This document shows positions 43,422 to 52,675 of a stretch of DNA of 64,000 nt, piece by piece. Both the position numbers and the translations under genes were made by a program. Under the pieces are notes generated by a model, which had not been told where the DNA came from, did no database searches, and saw nothing but the letters and a program-made list of their open reading frames with translations. The stretch is from Prorocentrum cordatum (taxonomy: Eukaryota > Sar > Dinophyceae > Prorocentrales > Prorocentraceae). The stretch lies in NCBI GenBank assembly GCA_963575745.1, contig CAUYUJ010021075.1:1-64000 (forward strand), in the 5' to 3' direction. Within the stretch, counting starts at the first letter, position 1; every line of letters begins with the position of its first letter.

Positions 43422-43912
43422 AAACGCGAGGCGCGGGTCTGCAGCCCCTTCTAGGTATGAGGGTGTATTTCTCGTTCTCCCGGCTTCGGGCCTTAGGACC
43501 ACCACAGCTCGGTCTGGCCCGAAGCATACCGTAGTTGGGCCTAGGGTTTTGGTCGCGATTTCCCACGACGATGTTGTAGTTTGTCCGCGACGACGGATCT
43601 CAAGGAGGAAGGGGACCTCGGAGATACACCCCAGGGAGTCTCTCCGGACATTCTCTCGATCGAATATTTGAGCCGGGCCCAAGTTTCTCTGTTCGTTTAG
43701 AAACCCCACGAAGTCGGCGATGGGGGGCGACATATATCTCCCGTTGGCCCTCGCGGCGCGCGCGGGGGGAGGTCCGATCTGGGCGTCGCGAGAACGTCGC
43801 GACGGCCGTTTTGTCTGCGCCTTCGGCCTGCCGGGGCCCTCGCTGAGCCCCAGCGGGGCGACAGAGGAGGAAGGGTGAGCACCCGGGGCCCAGGGGAGAG
43901 GGCGCCGCCGTT
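43422..43912 (-). CDS. Possible coding frame, minus strand, unknown protein
   Basis: On the minus strand the frame is open from just after a TAA near 43913 to the TGA at 43422 (about 163 codons). The first Met is at 43733, giving a 104-residue product that begins MSPPIADFVGFLNEQRNLG and includes AQIFDRENVRRDSLG and SWEIATKTLGPTTVCFG. Composition is that of a soluble mixed protein rather than a repeat, and no dispersed family overlaps it. I recognise no domain. No leader, intron signal or neighbour supports expression; a second minus-strand frame is also open over part of this stretch, so this could be chance or one exon of a larger gene. Confidence 0.3.
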
Positions 43913-44390
43913 ATCTCACCACCCACCAAACCACCCCAACCCAACCCGAAGGCCCAAATTTATCCTCGATTTCCAGTGGGGGGGGGTCGGGGAACGTTGA
44001 AAAAACACATGGTATCCGTACCCCCCCCAACCCGAAGTTCGGGTCAAATTTGGGTTTTCGGGTTGGGTTGGGGTGGTCTGGTAGGTAGTCATTATCTCCG
44101 GGATCCCGCGCTGGAGCCCAGCAGACAGCGTCGGACCTCGGGGTCAGCGCGTGGGGGGGGCGGCTCGCGTCATCGAAGAGGCGGGCGAGCTGCACGGGAA
44201 GTCGGGGGTCTCAGAAGGGCCGCGCCGCACCCCTCGCGCGCGACCCGCGCGTGCGCGGCGCCGAGCGCCCTCGCGGGATCGCCAGTCGAAGAATCCGCTT
44301 GGCGTCGCGCGGCCGTGTGCACGGTTTTCGGCCAGGCCAGCACCATCAAAATCTGGACCATCGAGGGGCATCCAGGACCATCTTGCGCAA
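43913..44390. other. No recognised feature
   Basis: Contains an inverted pair around 43925-44085: CCAACCCAACCCGAAGGCCC against GGGTTTTCGGGTTGGGTTGG. 44315-44390 resembles a family H interior (CACGGTTTTCGGCC, GGACCATCGAGGGGCATCC) in diverged form. Confidence 0.4.
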
Positions 44391-44392
44391 TA

Positions 44393-44569
44393 CAGCGGAG
44401 GCTAGTCCACAAGGCAATTTCCACAAGAAACCCATTCCTGAGACCCCAGGACGTCCATCGATTTCTGGTGTGGGAAACGTTACGCTGTCCATAGCAAAAC
44501 CATCGAAATCCAAGAAACCCAGGGCACTTTGAAGGCAAGCAGGGTGTTTCCCGGCATGGGCCCCCACTG
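44393..44569 (-). mobile_element. Family I TIR element, copy 2, TA-flanked
   Basis: Flanked by TA at 44391-44392 and 44570-44571. The ends are CAGCGGAGGCTAGTCCAC and GCATGGGCCCCCACTG. Reverse orientation to 52523-52675. The flanking DNA looks like a diverged family H element (left 44315-44390; right 44665-44701, CGACGTCCGAGCGATGGCAA), so I may have inserted into H. Confidence 0.75.
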
Positions 44570-44664
44570 TACATCAACGCGTGGAGCCGAAAAGTGTACG
44601 TGGAATCGAAGTGAATTCCCGAAACATTCACGGGAAGCGCTCGAAGCCGAACGTTCGAAGCCGA

Positions 44665-44701
44665 ATCATGCACGGGTTATCGACGTCCGAGCGATGGCAA
44701 G
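44665..44701 (+). mobile_element. Family H right end
   Basis: ATCATGCACGGGTTATCGAC then GTCCGAGCGATGGCAAG equals the right end of family H. Confidence 0.6.
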
Positions 44702-44934
44702 ATTCAGTCGTAGGTCGTCGTTCCCGACCGTGCGCATTCTCCTGCTGCTCCCCATCGCCTTGTCCCTGGCGGCGATGGGGATCGCACGCGCTCAGGGCAC
44801 GGCGCACAGCAGCACTGAAGCACTGACCCCCAGATCCCTTCGCGTCGCGACCAAAAATCATGGCAGGTGTCTGGCAGTTTCAGGGAGAACTCGCCAGTGG
44901 ATGGCCCTGAATACACAAAAGGGGGCGGGGTGCT

Positions 44935-45105
44935 CGCAGAACCCCCCCCCCCCTCCCCCACTTCAAAGGGGGGGTGAGATTTTCGACCCCCCCCCCTCCT
45001 CCCCTTAAAGGGGGGGGGTCCGGACCCCCCCACCCCTCCCCCCCTTGGCGCTGGAAAGGAGGAGGGGGGGCTCCCCCCCCCCCCACTCCCGCCCTCTGCA
45101 CTGAA
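44935..45105. repeat. C- and G-run block, left side of heptamer array
   Basis: Alternating runs of 7-13 C or G, such as CAAAGGGGGGGTGAG and TTAAAGGGGGGGGGTCCGGA, that can pair with each other. A similar block, mostly on the G strand, is at 46560-46800 beyond the array. Confidence 0.8.
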
Positions 45106-45129
45106 CAGAGGGCTAGTGAGGGGGCCTCT

Positions 45130-46455
45130 CGGGTAGTGAGTAGAGATTAGAGTGTTTTGAGTAGCGATTGGTGAGTAGTGGGTATTCGATAGCGTGTAGT
45201 GCGCAGTGAGTCGTGAGTAGTGAGTAGTGAGTAGTGGGTAATGGCCAGTGGTAGTAGTGAGTAGCGCGTAGAATTGTAGTGGGTAGTGAGTAGTGGGGGG
45301 TAGTGAGTACTGGGAAAGAAGTAGAGAGTAAGGAAGTACGAGAAGTGACGAGTGAGTCGTGAGTAGTGCGCAGTAAGTAGCGAGTAGTGAGCGGTGAGTA
45401 GCGAGTAGCGAGTAGCGACTAGGGAGTAGCAAGCAGCGAGTAGCGAGTGAGGAGGAGTAGCCAGGAGTCAGTTGTCAGTAGTGAGTCGGGAGTAACGCGT
45501 AGCGAGTAGCGAGTAGTGAGTAGTGAGTAATGCATAGTGAGTAGGGACTCGTGAGTAGTGAGTAGTGAGTACTGAGAAGCGAGCAGTGCGTATTGGCTTG
45601 TGGGTAGTGAGTAGGGAGTTGCGAGTAGAAGTTAGTGAGTATTGAGTCGTGAGTAGTGAGTAGTGGGTAGTGAGTAGCGACTTGCGACTAGTGACTAGTG
45701 AGTAGGGGTAGGGAGTAGGGAGTAACGAGTAGTGCGTAGTGGGTACTGAAAACTCCTTATGGGGCAGCGGATAGTGAGTGGTGAGTTGTGGGCAGTGCGT
45801 AGTAAGTAGTGAACTCTGAGTACTCAGTAGTAAATAGTGGGTAGTGAGTAGTGCTTAGTGAGTAGTGAGTAGTGGGCAGTGAGTAGTGTTTAGTGCGTAG
45901 TGAGTATTGCGTACTGGGTAGTGAGTAGTGAGTAGTGCGTTGGGACTAGCGAGCAGGGAGTAGGAAGTAGTGAGTAGTGGGAGCGTAGTGAGTAGTGAGT
46001 AGTGGTAGTGAATACTGCGTATAGGGTAGCGAGTAGGGCGTTGGAATTAGCGAGTCGTGCGTGGTCAGTACTGTGTTGGGAGTAGGGGGTTGCGAGTAGC
46101 GAGTAGTGGATAGCGAGTAGTGAGTTGTGGGCAGTGAGTAGTGAGTAGTGAAGTCTGAGTAGTGGATGGTGGTTAGTGGGTAGTGAGTAGTGATTTGTGA
46201 TTAGTGAGTAGTGGGTTGTGAGCTGTGTTTAGTGAGTAGTATTGACTAGCGGGTAGTGAGTAGTGAGTAGTTTGTAGTGAATAGTGAGTAGTGAGTAGGG
46301 AGTAGGGAGTAGTGAGTAGTGGGTAGTGGGTAGTGAATCGTGGGTAGTGAGTAGTGGGTAGTGAGTAAAGAGTAGTGAGTAGTGAGAAGTGGGTAGTGTG
46401 TGGCGAGTAGTGAATTGTGGGTCGTGAGTTGTGCGTAAGGAGTAGTGAGTGCTGT
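45130..46455 (+). repeat. GTAGTGA heptamer array, about 1.3 kb
   Basis: More than 150 degenerate repeats of GTAGTGA (variants GTAGCGA, GTAGGGA, GTTGTGA). Strong strand bias: almost no C on this strand. Confidence 0.95.
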
Positions 46456-46530
46456 TTGGGGCTAGGGTTTCGGTTTGGGCTTAGGATTGGGGTGCTAGGG
46501 TAAGGGTGAGGATTAGTGTTGGGGATGGTC
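46456..46530 (+). repeat. Degenerate telomere-like tract
   Basis: GGGGCTAGGGTTTCGGTTTG, GGGCTTAGGATTGGGG, GCTAGGGTAAGGGTGAGG. These are variants of the TTTAGGG heptamer reported for dinoflagellate telomeres and directly continue the GTAGTGA array. Confidence 0.6.
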
Positions 46531-46559
46531 GGGGTCGGGTTCCGGAGACTGGGGGCGCC

Positions 46560-46800
46560 GTGGCGAAAGGGGGGGGGGCTCGAATTTGGTGGCCAAACGG
46601 GGGAGGGGGGGGGGGTCGGAACCCCCCCCCTTTGTGAAAGGGGGGAGGGGGGGGGTCCCCGACGACGGACCGGGACAGGGGGGGAGGAGGGGGAAGGGGT
46701 TCCCCGACGACGGATCGGGAAAGGGGGGGAGGTGGAGCGTGGGGTCCCCGACGACGGATCGGAGAAGGGGAGGGGGGGGGTCCAACCCCCCCCCCTTTGG
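46560..46800. repeat. G-run block, right side of heptamer array
   Basis: Repeats of CCCCGACGACGGATCGG separated by G runs of 6-12. Potential G-quadruplex DNA. Confidence 0.8.
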
Positions 46801-47376
46801 GGTCATCCAGCGGCGCGCCCTCAGTTTCAGGCCTCAGGAGGCCCTCGCGAGTGTTGTTGTACCCTCTGGGCCGAAGCCCTCTTGGCCCCCCTCGCGTCGC
46901 GACGCCCGAGCGATGCCACGGCCTTCGAGGGTCGCAGTCGCTGTTCGCCGATCTGAGCTCTCTGGCGCTTCTCGGGGGGGTTTTGGTTGCCGCGGCTGGA
47001 TATCCTTCGGAGAGTCTTGGCCCCGGCCAGGACCCGCCCCCCTTGAAAGGGCCCTCGCGCGCAATGAACTCCTGGACGTCTGGCAGATGTGATCTGTTGG
47101 ATCTCGGCGCATTTTGGGTTGTTTGGACAAAAATAGCATGTATTCCCGGATAGCTCGTAGAGAGTAAAGAGGGGGTGATATTGGAAGTTGCAGCACATCT
47201 GGCGAGACTGCAGCGAGCTCCAGCGGGCCGTTTTTGATTGTCTGGACAGCTTCTGGTCATACGTTCCCCCCGACGCCTCTTTCCCGGAAGCGCCCAGGGG
47301 TCCTTCGAATAGGTGTTTGAAGGTCTCTGTGGCGCCCCGCTAATCGCGAGCCCCGGATAACAAACCACACCCCTAC
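46801..47376. other. No recognised feature
   Basis: Mixed GC-rich DNA with no dispersed family and no supported frame. Confidence 0.3.
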
Positions 47377-47529
47377 GTCGGGACTGTCCCTCTACAGGGG
47401 GAATATTCAAAAATAGTTGAAAAATAGTCTGGGGACTATTTAAAAAAATTGTTTGGCCATGTTGGAATATTTGTTGCGTAGTTTTTCATTTTTTCGTCGA
47501 AAATCCCCCTGTCGGGGGACACGCCCGAC
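47377..47529 (+). mobile_element. Family D TIR element, copy 6
   Basis: Flanked by CTAC and TTAATC. GTCGGGACTGTCCCTCTACA at the left and TGTCGGGGGACACGCCCGAC at the right; the interior has TAGTCTGGGGACTATTT and TTTTTTCGTCGAAAATCC. Best-preserved copy. Confidence 0.9.
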
Positions 47530-47591
47530 TTAATCATACCCCCCCCTCCCCCCTGAGAGTGGATCCTCCCCGGCAGAGGCAGAGTTGGAGA

Positions 47592-48126
47592 GTGTTTCTG
47601 TATTGCTCGGGGCATGACGGGCGTCATGGCCCCCGCCCCCGGCCCCCCCTCCCCCCGCCGTGCGCATCGGGATCCGCATATGTGTCCGCATAGGAGACTG
47701 GTCCGCAGTCTGCGTCGTCGTCGTCGCTCGTCGCTCGTCGCTCGTCGCTCATCGTCGTCGTGCGCGCGGGCGCGGCTGGAGCAGACACTGGCGTGTACAC
47801 CAGCGCCCCGTTGCATGCGGATGCTGTGGTGTATACTGGCGCTGTGGTGTGCGCAGGCGACGCGGTGCACGCAAGCATCGTGGTGTCACAGACGCTGTGG
47901 TGCACGCAAGCACTGTGGTGTACACAGGCGCTGCGTTGCACACGACTGTTGCGGTGTACGCAGGCGCTGTGGTGTACCTCTCGTCGCTCGTCGCTGGTCG
48001 CTCATCGTCGTCATGCGCGCGGGCGCGACTGTGGTGCGGGACCCACACGGTTGGGGGGGGGGCGTTACGTCATACCCCCCCGCCCCCCCCCCCCCCTGAC
48101 GCCCGTCATCGCCGAGCATAAAGAAA
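47592..48126. mobile_element. Family Y element with TIRs and internal minisatellite
   Basis: The left end GTGTTTCTGTATTGCTCGGG then GCATGACGGGCGTCA is complementary to CTGACGCCCGTCATCGCC then GAGCATAAAGAAAC. Inside, CTCGTCGCTCATCGTCGTC then TGCGCGCGGGCGCG occurs at both ends (47725-47775 and 47985-48027) and brackets a GCTGTGGTGTACAC minisatellite. The two inner blocks are direct repeats of about 45 bp. Confidence 0.65.
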
Positions 48127-48551
48127 CTCCCTCTTGGTCCGGGGAGAGGGGCGGCAAGGCCGAACTTTGTTTCCATTGGGGAAGGCTACGAATCGAAGTT
48201 GCTATTTTCTTATCTTTAGCACCAACATCACCAAAAACGTGTGGCAACATCATCCCCTCACGAGAAAGATTGCGGGAAACATCATCCTCGTCGTGGTCGT
48301 AGTCGTCGACGTCGACCTCTCCTTTCGTCGTCATACATCCCTCGTGCAACTTCCCAGGGCAATCGCTTATCCCCCTGAGACCCCAAGCCTTACTATCCCC
48401 TGGGTGGTATTCTCATGGAGATAGGGTTATCTGGGTTTTGGGCAGCACCAGCATTTCTGCACAGCAAGGACAAGAGGTGCTTCTCCCGTGGCCGTCCTCG
48501 GGCCGCTGGACCGTCCCGCGAGCCCGCCAGAAGACTTGCCCGGCGGGCGGG

Positions 48552-48603
48552 TCCGTAGCCATTTTGACTCGAGCCATTTTGGCTGAAGCCGTTCTGGCTC
48601 AAG
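48552..48603 (+). other. Three tandem relict dinoflagellate spliced leaders
   Basis: 48552-48573 is a 22-nt leader copy (TCCGTAGCCATTTTGACTCG plus AG) with two changes near its 3' end. It is followed without a gap by 48574-48588, CCATTTTGGCTGAAG, and 48589-48603, CCGTTCTGGCTCAAG, each a leader lacking its first seven bases. The 22+15+15 phasing is what repeated cycles of trans-splicing, reverse transcription and reinsertion give, because the internal leader is used as an acceptor in the next round. This fixes the lineage and the plus-strand transcription of the following gene. Confidence 0.92.
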
Positions 48604-48650
48604 CTGTGGCCCCAAGCTGCATCCCTTCGCTGCCAGACAGTTTGGCGACC
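48597..48650 (+). repeat. Direct duplication, copy A (leader tail and 5' untranslated sequence)
   Basis: GCTCAAGCTGTGGCCCCAAG then CTGCATCCC and CAGACAGTTTGGCGACC. Repeated with few changes at 48851-48905, so the last leader's tail and about 45 bp of 5' sequence occur on both sides of the family G foldback. Confidence 0.85.
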
Positions 48651-48654
48651 TTCG

Positions 48655-48851
48655 AAGAAGAAAAAACGACATAAACATAAACTGTTGGCGCTCCGCGCGG
48701 ATTTCTTGTATCAGCGCTGGGCCCCCTGGCGGTGCGTCCGGCGCCGCCACCTGGCGCGCTCCGCGCGCCACGAAACGGGGTCCAGCGCAGATCCAAGAAA
48801 TCCGCGCGGAGCGCCGAACATTTCATGGTCATGGCGTTTGTTTCTCTTCTG
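48655..48851. mobile_element. Family G foldback element between duplicated gene sequences
   Basis: The core arm TTGGCGCTCCGCGCGGATTT then CTTGTATCAGCGCTGG is complementary to CCAGCGCAGATCCAAGAAAT then CCGCGCGGAGCGCC. Outer arms also pair (ACGACATAAACATAAACTG against CATTTCATGGTCATGGCGTT). Total about 197 bp. It lies in the leader-proximal part of the retrogene. Confidence 0.85.
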
Positions 48852-48905
48852 CTCAGGCTGTGGCCCCGAGCTGCATCCTTCTCGCTGTCGGACAGTTTGG
48901 CGGCC
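48851..48905 (+). repeat. Direct duplication, copy B
   Basis: GCTCAGGCTGTGGCCCCGAG then CTGCATCCTTCTCGCTG and GGACAGTTTGGCGGCC. By eye it differs from copy A at seven or eight positions, including one inserted T that shifts the reading frame. Confidence 0.85.
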
Positions 48906-48930
48906 CCGCGGTCGAAGTTGTGGAGCTCTG

Positions 48931-49554
48931 ATGCTGGCAGCCCCCGCGCATGCTTGGAGGCGGCGGTCGTTTGTTCTGGTATCGTTGTGCATCGCCAGAT
49001 GGAGCAGCTGGTCTTTCGTCATGAAGCCGTCCAGTTCAATATCGTCTCCTGCAGCCAAGTCGTCCTGCCGCCTTGCACGCCATCAGTTTTTGGCGTCTGT
49101 CCTTGCTGGTAGTGCTGTCGCCGCACCACGCACAGCGTGGAGCGAGGCTTCTGAGGATGAAAAAAAAGCATCCGAACGAATTGTTATGCTGGTTTCTAAT
49201 ATCAAGGAGAGGCAGAAAATGGCTGAAGAGTTTATCGAGCCACTTCAGGATCAGCTCAATCAGGCAAGGGCCACTTACAAGCAGCAGGTAGAACCGCTGC
49301 AAGCGGAGATTAAAGAGAAGCAGGCCCAGCTTAAAGAGAAGAAGAAGGCGTTCAACCAGGCAACAAAGCCACTTAATGAGCAGATCCAGAAGGAAAGGAA
49401 AGCTTTCAGGGAGTTCAAGAGTCCGTTGCTTAAAGAGATCAAAGAGTTGGAGGCGAAGTTGACGGGCTTTCAGCGTCTGTCGAATGAAGTGAACAACCTA
49501 GACTTGAAGGACGAGCTTTTCAATGACGAGCGCGAGCGACGAGCTTCAGAATGA
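48931..49554 (+). CDS. Retrogene: leader-bearing coiled-coil protein, possibly plastid-lumen targeted
   Basis: Open from the ATG at 48931 to the TGA at 49552 (207 residues); the in-frame ATG at 49021 gives 177 and is an alternative start. The first 70 residues contain RRRSFVLVSLCIARW, a Ser-rich stretch and RHQFLASVLAGSAVAAPRTA, a hydrophobic run after a basic residue that resembles a thylakoid-lumen leader. From about residue 75 it is highly charged and helical: KERQKMAEEFIEP, QQVEPLQAEIKEKQAQLKEK, KAFNQATKPLNEQIQ, KAFREFKSPLLKEIKELEAK. The motif [EKS]PL-x-x-[EQ] recurs every 18-25 residues. No catalytic motif, and I cannot name the family. Relict leaders 330 bp upstream imply transcription and reinsertion of an mRNA. 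Another frame (48822-49112) also begins with a signal-like MVMAFVSLLLRLW, so the true start may need a frame join. Coiled-coil-like residues continue in other frames after the stop to about 49750, suggesting C-terminal decay. Confidence 0.6.
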   Translation: MLAAPAHAWRRRSFVLVSLCIARWSSWSFVMKPSSSISSPAAKSSCRLARHQFLASVLAGSAVAAPRTAWSEASEDEKKASERIVMLVSNIKERQKMAEEFIEPLQDQLNQARATYKQQVEPLQAEIKEKQAQLKEKKKAFNQATKPLNEQIQKERKAFREFKSPLLKEIKELEAKLTGFQRLSNEVNNLDLKDELFNDERERRASE

Positions 49555-49760
49555 GCTAGTCGACTGTGACGTTCAATATCCGCAAACTTCAACGACGAGC
49601 GGACGATTTTTGCAACATGGCTCGCTACAGAAAAACGAAAACAGAACAACGAACTGTCCGCCTTGGAAGAATTCAGGTCTTTGGGGTTTTCAGACTGAAG
49701 AAGATGCACTCGTCGAATGTCTCAGGTGATGGTCAATTCGCGATTGTTGATTGATGTGTT
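49555..49760 (+). other. Decayed 3' continuation of the coiled-coil gene
   Basis: After the stop, frame 2 (ELQNELVDCD from 49538) and frame 3 (TFNIRKLQRRADDFCNMARY from 49566) give further charged, helical residues. This suggests that the ancestral protein was longer and that small shifts have broken it, or that short introns are present. Confidence 0.35.
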
Positions 49761-50039
49761 TAGTCGCTGTTTTTTTCGCCAAAACAGTGCTTGTACATAG
49801 GGGTTCTTATTTAGGGTACAAGGAGTTGGTCCTGGCTGTCGGTCTGGCCGCCTCGTTCTGCCCCTGTCGCCGCCTCGCCGCCGCCCGTCGCCTGGGCCCC
49901 GGTGTCGTTATGGCCGCCTCCTTTTCGCCCATCGACGCCTCGTCGCCGCCTGGATAACGCCACGTCTTCATAATGTGTACCTATGTGCATAGATCTATAC
50001 ATATTTGTATACATGTAAATATACCGTTCCAGATAGATC

Positions 50040-50480
50040 GCTTATATCTTACACCACACCGATTGATTGAACCACAAAAGTTGCACCACATATCTTGGAC
50101 CCCATCGCTTATACCACATAGATTTGCCCACATGGACTTGCGTCACATAGCTTACATTGTCTCTATTGCACCACGCACCTTGCACCACATCGTTTTCACC
50201 AGACATGTTGCTTGACATATGCTGCACCACATGGGTGAAACCACATTGAGTTTCACCATACATATTGCACCACATAGCTTGCACCCCAACGCTTACACCA
50301 CATAGACCGCGCCACACACTTATATACATATATATGTGTATATATAGATTGCTACGCACCACGTATAATGCACCATATACGCAAAAACATAGATGCGTAT
50401 ATATTGTAGACAAAAAAGATTGCATCACACATGTTGCACCACACATGTTTCATATCGTAGGTTGCACCACGTTGGATCTC
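50040..50480 (+). repeat. TTGCACCACATA minisatellite, array 1
   Basis: Degenerate 15-16-bp repeats of TTGCACCACATAGCT. Includes an AT-rich stretch at 50318-50350. Array 2 is at 51990-52290. Confidence 0.9.
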
Positions 50481-51134
50481 CTTTCTTAAAAAATAGACTC
50501 GACCCCCCCCCCCCCCCGGAGTCATCCGTACCCGTTTCGGATATGTAATAATATATATATATGTGATTATGACCACATGTCCATCCTAAATATGAATTTA
50601 CACTATCCTTGGGGGGCCGGGATCGGTCCCCCTGAGGTTCCCTTTTGTAGAAAGCAATACGCGGGGACATTTTCTGTTCTAACATAAGACGTTTTCGCGA
50701 ATCGCTTGCAACAAATGGGACGAAGTGCACACGCGCGCGTCGTCGCGCGCGCGCATGCCGAAATCCTCCAAAACCTTCAGTGTCGGAAGGATTTCGCAAT
50801 CGAGTTTCCAAAACACATACAAAAAGCGTACGCGCGAGCCCTGTCGAAATCTGAAGAAAACCATAGATTGTAATTTTTTTTTTTTTTACAAAATGCTACC
50901 AAAGGGGCTTCGCGAGCGCGCATGCCGAAATCTGTCGAACGCCCTTGCGCGTGTGCCGTCGCGAGAATCCTCTGCAATCAATGGCACGGAGTGCAGACGC
51001 GCGCGTCGTCGCGCGCGTATGCCAAAATCCTTCAAAACCCATCGGCTTCGGAAGGATTTTAGTCGCGTGTCGAAAAAAACCTACAAACACACAAGGTGTC
51101 GCAACACGGAGTTTCAACAAAAGCGTGCGCGCGC
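50481..51134. other. Direct repeat of a CGCGCGTCGTCGCGCGCG-centred block
   Basis: 50725-50870 and 50990-51125 share GCACACGCGCGCGTCGTCGC, GCATGCCGAAATCCTCCAAA, CGGAAGGATTT and AAAACACATACAAA-type blocks at about 265-bp spacing, with a third partial copy near 50910-50960. No gene seen. Confidence 0.65.
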
Positions 51135-51882
51135 GCTCTTGCGTCGTCGTCGTCGTTGTCGTCGCCGTCCTCCCTCCTCCTGCGTCATCGTCGTCGTCGC
51201 CTACGTCGTCCTCTGTCTTTCCTCGTGTTCGTCGTCGTCGTCCTCTTTGGCGTCGTGGTCGTTTCCGTCGTCGTTGTCGCCGTGGTCGTCCTTTCTCCTC
51301 CTCCCTCGTCGTCGTCGTCGTCCGTCGTCGGCGTCTCGTCGTCCTCCCTCCTATTTCGTCGCCGTCGTCGTCGTCGTCGTTGTCGTCGCCGTCTTCCCTC
51401 CTCCCTCGTCGTTGTCGTCGTCGGCGTCGCCGTCCTTCCTCCTTCTTCGTCGTTCGCGTCGTCGCCGTCCTCCCTCCTCCCTCGTCGTTGTCGTTGTTGT
51501 CGCCGTCGTCGTCCTCCCTCCTCCCTTGTCGTCGTCTTCGATGGCGACGTCGTCGTCTTCGTCGTCGTCGTCGTCGGCGTCGTCTTCGTCGTCGACGTCG
51601 GCGTTGTCGTCGTCGTCGCCGTCGTCGTCGTCGTCGGCGTCGGCGTCGGCGTCGTTGACGTCGTCGTCGTCAGTGTCGTCGTCGTCGTCGGCGTCGTCAT
51701 CGTCGTCGTAATTGTCATCATCGTCGTCGTCGGCGCCGGCGTCGTCGTCGTCGTCGGTGTCGTCGTCGTTGTCGGCGTCGTCGAAGTCGTTGGAGACGTC
51801 GTCGGTGTCGTCGTAGTCGTTGTCGGCGGCGTCGTCGTCGTCGTTGTCGCTGTCGTCGTCGGCGTCGCTGTCGCTGGCAAGT
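51135..51882. repeat. CGT triplet tract, about 750 bp
   Basis: GTCGTCGTC with GGC, CTC and TTC interruptions. Open in most frames; the Val-, Ser- or Thr-rich translations are artefacts. Confidence 0.95.
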
Positions 51883-51989
51883 GCAATTTGGTACCCACCG
51901 TCACAATCTTAAGAGATTTTGCAAACCAAGTTGCGGGTGGGTGGGTGGGATGTTTGCGCGAGCAGTGGAGTGGTCAAGCGCGGTGCAGG

Positions 51990-52290
51990 GTAGTCAGTTG
52001 CACCACATAGGTTGCACCACATGTATTGCACCCTATCCATTACATTGCATACATTGTTTCACCTCGATTGCACCACATAGCAAACACCAAAACTGTTGCA
52101 CCCCATGTGTTGCACCAAATTTCTTTCACCACAACGCTTACACCGCATAGATCGCACCACATAGCTTGCATTACGTGGGTTGCACCACGTAGCTTGCACC
52201 ACAGTAGTTTCACCACCTTGCTGCGCATGAGTTTCACCACGTAGATTGCACCACATTGATTGCGCCACCTAGATTGCTCCGCATCTACTG
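51990..52290 (+). repeat. TTGCACCACATA minisatellite, array 2
   Basis: Same 15-16-bp unit and orientation as array 1, so the two arrays bracket the CGT tract. Confidence 0.9.
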
Positions 52291-52522
52291 CAAGGAATCA
52301 CTTCTTGAAGCCCACGCTGGTTAACATGTTGTGTTAAGGATGTCGGCCTCTGGCGGCCGTTTCTGGGCCCTGGGGCCGTACAATGAAGCCGTGAAAAGCA
52401 TCGGTCGCCGGCAACAGTTTCAGACCTTTTGGTCTTGCGGACTGAAGACGATTCAATCGTCGGATGTCTGGGGATGACGGTCTTCGCGCGTGATCAGGGC
52501 GATGGATGGAGGCTGGCCTCTA

Positions 52523-52675
52523 CAGTGGAGACCCATGCCAAGAAACAGCCTGCTCGCCTCCAGGGTGCCTTGGTTTTCTTGGGATTCGATGGTTTTGCGA
52601 TGGAATGCGCGACGTTTCCCACGCCAAAAGTCAATGGGCGTCCTGGGAAGGTCTCTTGTGGACTAGACTCCACTG
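52523..52675 (+). mobile_element. Family I TIR element, copy 3, TA-flanked
   Basis: TA at 52521-52522 and 52676-52677. The ends CAGTGGAGACCCATGCCAAG and, as complement of the right, CAGTGGAGTCTAGTCCAC. The interior has GATTCGATGGTTTTGCGATG. Best-preserved copy. Confidence 0.85.

Noticed and set aside
45130-46455. CRISPR-like array
   Set aside because: Units are 7 bp, without spacers, in a eukaryotic sequence.
51096-52010. 304-codon frame rich in Val and Ser
   Set aside because: Translation of the CGT tract.
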